Part shown: in pieces, positions 58,152-64,000 of the stretch
Numbering within the stretch: the first letter of the stretch is position 1
Layout: every line of letters starts with the position of its first letter
Source of the DNA: Granulicella tundricola MP5ACTX9
Lineage (GTDB): Bacteria; Acidobacteriota; Terriglobia; Terriglobales; Acidobacteriaceae
Direction of reading: 5' to 3'
Length of the DNA stretch: 64,000 nt
NCBI RefSeq assembly: GCF_000178975.2
Contig: NC_015057.1
Span: 186,001-250,000, forward strand
Translations under genes and position numbers: made by a program
The notes under the pieces: model-generated
Databases searched by the model: none
The model's input: the letters and a program-made list of their open reading frames with translations, nothing else
Told to the model about the DNA's origin: nothing

Positions 58152-59363
58152 TTAGTACATGAGGGCGGGGCGGTGGTCTGTGGAGTTTTTGAGTTTGAGG
58201 CGGCTGATGTGGACTTCCTGCGGGGTGTTGGGGAGGAGGGATTCGAGGTCGAACTGGTCTGTGGGGCCGGTGCGGATCTCGCTGTAGCGGTAGACACCGG
58301 CTTCGCCTTCGGAGTTCTCTGCTCCATGCATGGGGCGGCTGAGGAAGTGCTGGGCGTCTTCGAGGGTGGCTGCGGTTTGGTGGTCGGAGGCGGACGTGGT
58401 GAGGCCTTCGGCGGCGTAGGAGCGGATGAGCTTGGTCCAGTAACGGGTGAGGAGGTCTGTGTTGGAGAAGAGGTCTGCCCAGATGATGTCTCCGTGGACG
58501 GCTACGACGACACCGATGGCATGCTGCTGGCGGAGGGTGGCGAGGATCTGCTCGCGGGAGTGGGCGAGGTTGGACGAGGCTTCGTCTACCTTTGCGCTGA
58601 CGGCTACGGACTGGAGGGCCTTGGCATAACTGGTGGTGGCGAGGGGTTGAACGTTGACGTCAGGGCGGAGGATGGTTACCTGTCCGTGGATGGCGCCAGC
58701 GGATGGAGCAGGCGGTGCGGCGGCCATGGCGGTGATGGAGTTGCTGACGGAGTTCCAGACCTGTTGCTGATCGCGTGCGACCATGGCCTGCTGGCGGACG
58801 GCGGGCTGGACCATGAAGGATTGGGCGGGGCTGTTGGCGGTGGTGCCGAACTTGTCTGAGGATTCTGTCCAGCGGCCGTGCTCGATGCAGAAGACGGAGA
58901 GGTCAATGGGGTCTGCGCCGATGGGGACGATGCGGTCTTTGGCGATGATGCGGTCCTGCTTGCCGCCGGTGACGATCTCTCCGGCGAGGAGAAGCAAAGG
59001 GCGCTGGGAGTGATTGACGAGGACGAGGGTGTTGACCTGGTCGCCGCGGTATTCGGGCTGGGCGATGGCGGGGTGCGCCCCGGAGCGGGAGCGGACGAGG
59101 CCGTGGACTCGACCGGCTTCTGTGACTTCTACCTCGCCGCTGCGGAGACCTTCGTCGAGGGTGAGGAAGGGATCGTCAGGAGAGGCTTTGGCGTTGGTGA
59201 GGACTACGGGAAAGAGGGTGAGATCGCCGGATTCGATTGGCTTGAGGATCTTGTAGGTGAACTCGGATGAGATGGGGCCGGCGTGGACCGGGGAGAGGAG
59301 GCCGGTGGCCAGGATCAAGGCGAGAGGGATGGATAACAGACTGACAGCACGCGGGTTCGTCAT
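58152..59363 (-). CDS. Secreted ARPP-1-type domain protein
   Basis: A 403-residue protein with a signal peptide (about 10-28, ending VHAG). A domain of the ARPP-1 type follows: FTYKILKPIESGDLTLFPVV, VNTLVLVNHSQRPLLLLAGE, IVTGGKQDRIIAKDRIVPIG and LSVFCIEHGRW. The middle (about 190-260) is Gln/Ala/Ser-rich. The family name comes from gene association and its activity is unknown. It is transcribed away from the ECF sigma factor gene, 194 bases from it. Confidence 0.8.
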   Translation of the reverse strand: MTNPRAVSLLSIPLALILATGLLSPVHAGPISSEFTYKILKPIESGDLTLFPVVLTNAKASPDDPFLTLDEGLRSGEVEVTEAGRVHGLVRSRSGAHPAIAQPEYRGDQVNTLVLVNHSQRPLLLLAGEIVTGGKQDRIIAKDRIVPIGADPIDLSVFCIEHGRWTESSDKFGTTANSPAQSFMVQPAVRQQAMVARDQQQVWNSVSNSITAMAAAPPAPSAGAIHGQVTILRPDVNVQPLATTSYAKALQSVAVSAKVDEASSNLAHSREQILATLRQQHAIGVVVAVHGDIIWADLFSNTDLLTRYWTKLIRSYAAEGLTTSASDHQTAATLEDAQHFLSRPMHGAENSEGEAGVYRYSEIRTGPTDQFDLESLLPNTPQEVHISRLKLKNSTDHRPALMY

Positions 59364-59500
59364 GATGGGTTCAGCTCCTTTTTGGCCTTGTGTGCCGCTT
59401 GATTGAGGAACGTGGGTTTGGGGGGAGCTTGCAGATTATTTTTTGGGAGATTGTAAGGGCAAGTGCAAAATGCAAGAACAAGAACAACTGCAACTGCCAA

Positions 59501-59533
59501 TACGGAGGTTCTGAGCTTCGCTCAGAATGACGG
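59501..59533. repeat. Dispersed hairpin repeat (TACGGAGGT...GAATGACG), copy 3
   Basis: TACGGAGG, then TTCTGAGC-TTC-GCTCAGAA (perfect eight-base arms), then TGACGG. It lies 25 bases before the sigma factor start and follows a CAAC/CAAG-rich tract. Confidence 0.75.
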
Positions 59534-59557
59534 GCTTTATGGGGAGGTCGGGCTTTA

Positions 59558-60511
59558 TTGGCGTATCTTGAAGGCGTGGATTCTGTGTCGCTCCAAGACG
59601 CGGTGGTGCTGGAACCGGAGGAATCTCGGGGGGTGATGGGGGTGGCTTCCGAGGCGGTGCTCGATGAGCTTTGGCGGGGGGCTGAGGCGGAGAGCGTGGG
59701 GTTGAGCCGGGCGGAGTTTGTGGGGGCTTTGGTGCGGGTTGGTGAGAAGTGCGGGTATGGATTGGGGGCTGGGGTTGTGGCTGGGACCGCCGAGAAAGAG
59801 CGGTTCTGGCGGGGGTTGCAGGGGGCGGACCTGGCGTTGGCGCAGGCTTGTGCGCTGGGGCGGGAGGTGGCCTGGGAGAGATTTGTGGCGCGGTTCAAGG
59901 GGCCGCTCAGGCGGGCTGCGGTGGCGATGACTCGGTCGTCTGGATTGGGGGAGGATCTGGCGGACTCGCTTTACTCCGAGCTGTATGGATTGAAGGAACG
60001 GGATGGGGTGAGGGCTAGTCCGCTGGCTTCTTACTCCGGGCGTGGATCTTTGATGGGATGGCTGAGGACGACGCTGGCGCAGAGGCATGTGGACCGGCAC
60101 AGGAAGACGGGGCGGGAGGAGCCGCTGGAGGATCATGAACCCACGTCCGAAAGTCCGGACGTGGGGCACCCCGTTTACGAGGCTGCTCTGGAAATGGCGG
60201 TCAAGTTGGTGCTGGGTGGATTGGGGGCGGAAGAGCGGTTTCTGCTTTCGGCTTACTTTCTGGATGGGCGGACACTGCTGGAGATTGGTGGGTTGCTGCG
60301 GGTGCATGAGGCTACGATCAGCCGCCGGGTGAAGCGGTTGACGGGGGATGTGACGAAGCGATTGCTGAAGGAGCTGCAGGCGAGAGGGTTGAGCAAGCGG
60401 GCTGCGGAAGAGGCTTTGGGGACGGACCCCAGGGATATTTCAGTGAATTTGAGGAATGTGCTGCAAAGTTCAGGGAGTGGAACGTTCTCTGAGAAGACGG
60501 GTTTGCGATGA
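59558..60511 (+). CDS. ECF-type RNA polymerase sigma factor
   Basis: A protein of about 317 residues. A long N-terminal extension (about 1-110) precedes sigma region 2 (FKGPLRRAAVAMTRSSGLGE, then GRGSLMGWLRTTLAQRHVDRH, about 111-180) and region 4 (ERFLLSAYFLDGRTLLEIGG, LLRVHEATISRRVKRLTG, about 225-263). The start is a TTG with GGGGAGG about ten bases upstream; GTG 59585 is an alternative. The stop overlaps the anti-sigma gene by four bases. A palindromic repeat sits in frame in the linker between regions 2 and 4. Confidence 0.85.
   Translation: MAYLEGVDSVSLQDAVVLEPEESRGVMGVASEAVLDELWRGAEAESVGLSRAEFVGALVRVGEKCGYGLGAGVVAGTAEKERFWRGLQGADLALAQACALGREVAWERFVARFKGPLRRAAVAMTRSSGLGEDLADSLYSELYGLKERDGVRASPLASYSGRGSLMGWLRTTLAQRHVDRHRKTGREEPLEDHEPTSESPDVGHPVYEAALEMAVKLVLGGLGAEERFLLSAYFLDGRTLLEIGGLLRVHEATISRRVKRLTGDVTKRLLKELQARGLSKRAAEEALGTDPRDISVNLRNVLQSSGSGTFSEKTGLR
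60140..60171. repeat. Dispersed palindromic repeat (CCCACGTCCG), copy 2, inside a coding region
   Basis: CCCACGTCCG-N6-CGGACGTGGG followed by GCACCC. It encodes PTSESPDVGHP in the linker of the sigma factor. Relative to copy 1 at 44746 the fifth stem pair is C-G instead of T-A, keeping the stem perfect. Confidence 0.85.
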
Positions 60512-61572
60512 GTGAGTTGATACAGGCCGGGCAGCATCTGGATGCGGACACGCTGAATGCGTTTGTGGAGCAGGAGCTGCCTGAGCATGAACGTATCGCT
60601 TGCCTGGCGCATCTGGGGGAGTGTGCTCGGTGCAGGGAGATTGTGTTTGTGGCTGGGGGAGCCGATGAGGTTGAGGTTGTGACGGTGGTGGCGCCGGAGC
60701 GGGCCTGGTGGCAGTGGGGTTCGGTGGCTTGGAGTGGGGCGGCGGCGGGGATTGCTGGTGTGCTGGTGGCGGTGACGATGCTGCATGGGCGGCACGCGGG
60801 GGTGGATCGTGTGGCTCAGGTTGAGGCTCCGGTGGCGGAGGCGTTGGGGTTGAAGGCTCGTGCTGCAGCACCACCTGCCGCCTCGGATGCCAAGGCCAAG
60901 GCAGCCGCGCCAAACCTAGCGAAAGCGCTCCGGTATGCAAAGCCAACTCCGCCTAAGGCTGTGTTTGAAGAACCCGAGGAGGCCGTTGCGAATGGTGCTT
61001 TGCAGGCACCGTTGCTGGGCAGGGATAAAGTCGTGACGATGCATGGATCGGCAACTGCGGGCGGGGTTCTGGCAGGATCGGCTGTTGCGGATGTGGCTAT
61101 GCAAGCGCAGGTTTCAAGGCTGGCTACGGCTCCGGCTCCTGTCGCGACTACCGCTGCGCCGAAGGCCCTTCCGATGTACTCCCGGGTGGTGGGCAAGGCT
61201 TCCGCGATGCCTCAGACAGTGACTGTAGAGGCGAATTCTATGGCGCAGATCGTGGTGACGCAGCCGGCGCCTGTCGCGGGAGGGCTTGCCATGCGAGCTA
61301 TGAAGACGGCGGCTGCTCCGATCGTTCTGCCGAACCGGCTGGCGGTGGCGGGCTCTGCTGAGTGGGGCGGGCGAGTCGTGGCTGTCGATACAGCGGGTGG
61401 TGTGTTCTTGAGGGTCGACGGTAATGCGGGTTGGACTAGCGTACGACCGGTCTGGACTGGTAAGGCCGTGGGCGTTGATGCGGGAGGGACTGCGTTTCGG
61501 TTGAGGGTGGTGGACGGGAGCGTGTGGGTGAGTGGGGATGGAGTGGAGTGGAAGCCTGCGGCTAAGGAGTAG
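60508..61572 (+). CDS. Anti-sigma factor with N-terminal zinc finger
   Basis: A 354-residue membrane protein. A zf-HC2 domain covers about 12-52 (LNAFVEQELPEHERIACLAH, then LGECARCREI with the H-x3-C-x2-C-type ligands). One membrane helix lies at about 71-92 (SGAAAGIAGVLVAVTML). A long Ala/Lys/Pro-rich extracytoplasmic part ends in a beta-rich region (WGGRVVAVDTAGGVFLRVDG; VWVSGDGVEWKP). It should hold the preceding ECF sigma factor at the membrane until a signal arrives. Translational coupling (ATGA) supports the pairing. Confidence 0.88.
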   Translation: MSELIQAGQHLDADTLNAFVEQELPEHERIACLAHLGECARCREIVFVAGGADEVEVVTVVAPERAWWQWGSVAWSGAAAGIAGVLVAVTMLHGRHAGVDRVAQVEAPVAEALGLKARAAAPPAASDAKAKAAAPNLAKALRYAKPTPPKAVFEEPEEAVANGALQAPLLGRDKVVTMHGSATAGGVLAGSAVADVAMQAQVSRLATAPAPVATTAAPKALPMYSRVVGKASAMPQTVTVEANSMAQIVVTQPAPVAGGLAMRAMKTAAAPIVLPNRLAVAGSAEWGGRVVAVDTAGGVFLRVDGNAGWTSVRPVWTGKAVGVDAGGTAFRLRVVDGSVWVSGDGVEWKPAAKE

Positions 61573-61582
61573 GCGGGGTGGT

Positions 61583-62611
61583 TCAGGCTGTGGTGGTTTC
61601 GCCTAGCCACTTTGGGTTCTGGGCTGTGCCGTCGAAGTGGGCGGAGGTCTTGAAGAGCTCGTACTTGCCCTGGGATGCGGCTTCTTTGGTTCGGGCGAGG
61701 AGGGATTGGACCTCAGCCTGCGACATGGGCTTGAAGGTGCGGGCGGCTTCAAGGGCCTGGTCCAGGACCTGCTGGTTATCGATGCCGGTGATGAGGACGG
61801 AGACGGGTTGGGTGAAGCCGTAGTGGAGGGCTTCCATGGGCTGGACGGTTTTGCTGTCGAGGATGAAGTGATCGCCGAAGGTCTTCATGGCGAGGACGCC
61901 GATTCCCTGCTTGATGGCGACGGGCATGACCTCGTGGGTGAAGGAGCGGAAGTGCGCGTCCATGACGTTGATGGGCATCTGGACGGTGTCGAAGTGGAAG
62001 TTGTGACGCTGCGCGGTTTCAAGCATGCGGAGGTGGACGGCGGGGTCTTTGTGGCCGGTAAAGCCTATGTAGCGGATCTTGCCGGCCTGGCGGGCAGCTA
62101 CGGCGGCTTCAATGGCTCCGCCTGCGGCGAAGATGCGGTCCGGGTCTTCCATGCGGATGATCTCGTGGAACTGGACGAGGTCGATGACGTCTGTCTGGAG
62201 GCGGCCGAGGGATTCTTCTAGTTGCTTGTTGTAGGCGTCCGCGGTGCGGCCGTCCATCTTTGACATGAGGAAGACCTTCTGGCGGTAGCCGGAGGACTTG
62301 AGGGCCTGGCCCATGCGGACCTCGGAGATGCCGTCGTTGTAGTCCCAGCAGTTGTCGAGGAAGGTGATGCCTTTGTCTACACCGGCGTGGATGAGCTTGA
62401 TGCTTTCGGCGGGGTCTTTTTGTTTGCCGAGGTGGAAGCCGCCCATGCCGATGGCGGAGACTGTCTCGCCGGTGGTGCCAAGCTGGCGGTAGATCATGTC
62501 CGGGGACTGGGGGCGGGTGGTTGGGGCTGGGGTCGCTGCGGCGGCGGAAGCTTTTGTGGCTATGGCTGCTGTTGCGGCGGTGGCGGATTTGAGGAAGTCT
62601 CTGCGCTCCAT
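61583..62611 (-). CDS. Tat-exported aldo/keto reductase
   Basis: A 342-residue protein with a twin-arginine signal (RRDFLK at 3-8, then an Ala-rich stretch to about 35) and an aldo/keto reductase barrel: YRQLGTTGETVSAIGMGGFH, GITFLDNCWDYNDG with catalytic Asp and Tyr, VFLMSKMDGR with Lys and VIDLVQFHEI with His. The family reduces carbonyls with NADPH. The four catalytic residues look intact. The Tat signal implies export as a folded protein with bound cofactor. No redox partner gene is adjacent. Confidence 0.9.
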   Translation of the reverse strand: MERRDFLKSATAATAAIATKASAAAATPAPTTRPQSPDMIYRQLGTTGETVSAIGMGGFHLGKQKDPAESIKLIHAGVDKGITFLDNCWDYNDGISEVRMGQALKSSGYRQKVFLMSKMDGRTADAYNKQLEESLGRLQTDVIDLVQFHEIIRMEDPDRIFAAGGAIEAAVAARQAGKIRYIGFTGHKDPAVHLRMLETAQRHNFHFDTVQMPINVMDAHFRSFTHEVMPVAIKQGIGVLAMKTFGDHFILDSKTVQPMEALHYGFTQPVSVLITGIDNQQVLDQALEAARTFKPMSQAEVQSLLARTKEAASQGKYELFKTSAHFDGTAQNPKWLGETTTA

Positions 62612-62659
62612 GGTGGGTGGCTCCAGTCGGAGAGTGAGATGCGGACTGGAGGTGGAGGG

Positions 62660-64000
62660 TTACGGGAGTGGTTGGCGGGCGAAGAGTTGGGTTTGGGGGT
62701 CTTCGTAGATGAGGTGCCACTGGGGGCTGTGGAGGAGGAGATAGGGGAAGGGACCGCCGCGGGGGAAGAGGACGTGGGTGATGCGGTAGCGGTCTAGGAT
62801 CTCAAAGACCTGGTTGGCGTTGAGGACACTGGCGTAGTCCTTCATGATGCCTTCGTGGACGAAGATGTCGGTGCGGCCGTCGAGGAAGACGGGGCGGGTG
62901 GGGATGTTCCAGGTGAGGTAGCCGCCCCAGTCGTAGAAGTTGAGGATGCGGGCGTTAGGGGGGAGGGCTCGGATGGCGGGGAGGGCGGCTTCCGGGAAGA
63001 CCGCGGCTACCTGGGCGTGGAGTCGGGTTTGGGTGGGGTAGAGGTGGGCTACTCCGAAAATCAGGATGGCTATGGCTGCGGCGTTGATGAGGGGTTTGTT
63101 TGGTTTGGCGGCTTGATGGCCTAAGAGATCTTTGAGGTCCAGGGCGAGCAACGGGGAGAGGACTATTGCGGCGAGGAAGAGGAAGCGGGAGTAGGTGAGG
63201 GCGGCGTAGATGGTGATGGAGGCTAGCAGCAAATCTGCGAGGAGCCAGGTGCGGCGGCGGATGAGGTTGAGGGCGGCCATTCCGAGGAGGACGGCGAGCA
63301 TAAGCTTGCCGCGGAAGAGATGGAAGTCGAGGCTGGCCCACTCTTCGACGTAGAGGAGGGTGAGTTTTTGCTGGAAGGCTACGTCTAGCGGGTAGGCTAC
63401 GAGACGCCAACCGTAGGGATTGAGGAAGAGGGCGGCGAAGGTGAGGGCGGTGATGAGGAGCCACTTGTTGCGCTCGGGCCGGGGCCATGCGGTGGTGGCG
63501 ATCGAGCCCCAGGTGACGGTGATGGAGTTGGCGGCTATGAAGACGAGGAGGAAGACGAAGCCGATGAGCCAGGAGCCGTGCAGGTTGATCCAGAGGAAGA
63601 AGAGTGGTGGGAGGGCCCAGGTGTAGTTTTTGTTTTCCTTGTAGGTCCAGAGGATGAGGAGCTCGGCGATGAGGCAGAGCCAGCCGAAGAGTAACGTGCG
63701 CGGGGCGAGGGAGACGGTGGCTAGTAGGGCTGCGATCCAGGTGGTGAGGAGCGCTGCGCGGATTTCGTGCGAGCGGAGCCAGGCGAGGAGGAAGATGCCG
63801 AGGATAATGGCTTCCGCGAGGAGCATCATGACGGCGAAGAGACCTCGTTCACCGAAGTGGAGGAAAGCGTAGTAGTAGGGGAGTTCGGAGAGCCACTCGA
63901 AGTTGATCCAGGGGTGGCCGTTGACGGTGAAGGTGTCAGTGTCGGCGCGGATGAAGTGGTGGGTGGTGACGAGGTGGCGGGCGTTGGTGAGGTGCCAGTA
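62660..64000 (-). CDS. Polytopic membrane protein, partial; runs off the window
   Basis: The open frame continues past the ATG at 63829 to the end of the window without a stop. Residues before that ATG (FTVNGHPWINFEWLSELPYY) are protein-like, so the true start is outside. About 447 residues are visible. An N-terminal lumenal-type stretch is followed by about ten hydrophobic segments and a C-terminal soluble part with FDLLDRYRITHVLFP-like sequence (IFEILDRYRITHVLFPRGG region). The layout resembles GT-C-type or related integral membrane proteins of unknown substrate in Acidobacteria; no catalytic motif can be assigned. Confidence 0.75.
   Translation of the reverse strand, partial: YWHLTNARHLVTTHHFIRADTDTFTVNGHPWINFEWLSELPYYYAFLHFGERGLFAVMMLLAEAIILGIFLLAWLRSHEIRAALLTTWIAALLATVSLAPRTLLFGWLCLIAELLILWTYKENKNYTWALPPLFFLWINLHGSWLIGFVFLLVFIAANSITVTWGSIATTAWPRPERNKWLLITALTFAALFLNPYGWRLVAYPLDVAFQQKLTLLYVEEWASLDFHLFRGKLMLAVLLGMAALNLIRRRTWLLADLLLASITIYAALTYSRFLFLAAIVLSPLLALDLKDLLGHQAAKPNKPLINAAAIAILIFGVAHLYPTQTRLHAQVAAVFPEAALPAIRALPPNARILNFYDWGGYLTWNIPTRPVFLDGRTDIFVHEGIMKDYASVLNANQVFEILDRYRITHVLFPRGGPFPYLLLHSPQWHLIYEDPQTQLFARQPLP

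Overview
The window looks like chromosomal DNA of a high-GC, diderm, soil-type bacterium, most likely an acidobacterium of the Granulicella/Terriglobus/Edaphobacter kind. That placement is an inference. It rests on the gene mix (secreted DUF4139 and ARPP-1 proteins, ECF sigma/anti-sigma pair, FucP-type sugar transporter), the short dispersed palindromic repeats and the flagellar gene arrangement. No rRNA, tRNA, IS element, prophage or CRISPR array was recognised.

Layout. (1) 0-4.5 kb: tail of an unidentified upstream ORF, an MscS-family channel and an APC-type permease, all on the + strand. (2) 4.5-43.9 kb: a nearly complete flagellar regulon. It starts with a MotCD-like stator pair plus FlbD (-), then flagellin-fliD-fliS (+). 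A long - strand block follows, holding (in transcription order from the right) a MotAB-type stator, two response regulators, a sensor kinase, a sigma-54 regulator and flgB-flgC-fliE-fliF-fliG-fliH-fliI-fliJ / fliK-flgD-flgE / fliN-fliO-fliP-fliQ-fliR-flhB-flhA-fliA-fliM-fliN2 / HDOD / flgF-flgG-flgA-flgH-flgI-flgJ / flgM-flgN-flgK-flgL. (3) 44-50 kb: a repeat-rich intergenic island, a secreted amidohydrolase, a divergent MarR/azoreductase pair, a sugar MFS transporter and Tag glycosylase. (4) 50-56 kb: a 39-residue membrane miniprotein, two unknown proteins, and a three-gene vWA / PP2C phosphatase / membrane kinase operon resembling a TerY-P triad. (5) 56-64 kb: two secreted proteins of unknown function, an ECF sigma factor with its zinc-finger anti-sigma factor, a Tat-exported aldo/keto reductase and a polytopic membrane protein that runs off the window.

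Regulatory reading. Two recurrent promoter classes were found by eye. Sites matching the sigma-54 consensus (TGGCACG-N4-TTGCA) at 14 or more of 16 positions precede flbD-motAB, flgF-G-A-H-I-J, fliN-O-P-Q-R-flhBA-fliA-fliMN and possibly flagellin. A sigma-28-like signal, (TGAA or TAAA)-N16-(A/G)(C/T)CGATAG, precedes flagellin, flgM-N-K-L, the MotAB-type stator and the HDOD gene. With three regulators next to flgB (one an NtrC-type activator, one its probable kinase, one an activator lacking a DNA-binding domain), fliA and flgM, this describes a complete three-tier cascade: sigma-54 for hook-basal body and export genes, then FliA/FlgM-controlled late genes.

Other points of interest are a dispersed palindromic repeat with a compensatory stem change, one copy of which lies inside the ECF sigma gene; an AT-rich repeat family in three intergenic regions; a GC-skew sign change near 9.5-10 kb; an FlgH without a lipobox; and an FliO without a visible membrane anchor.
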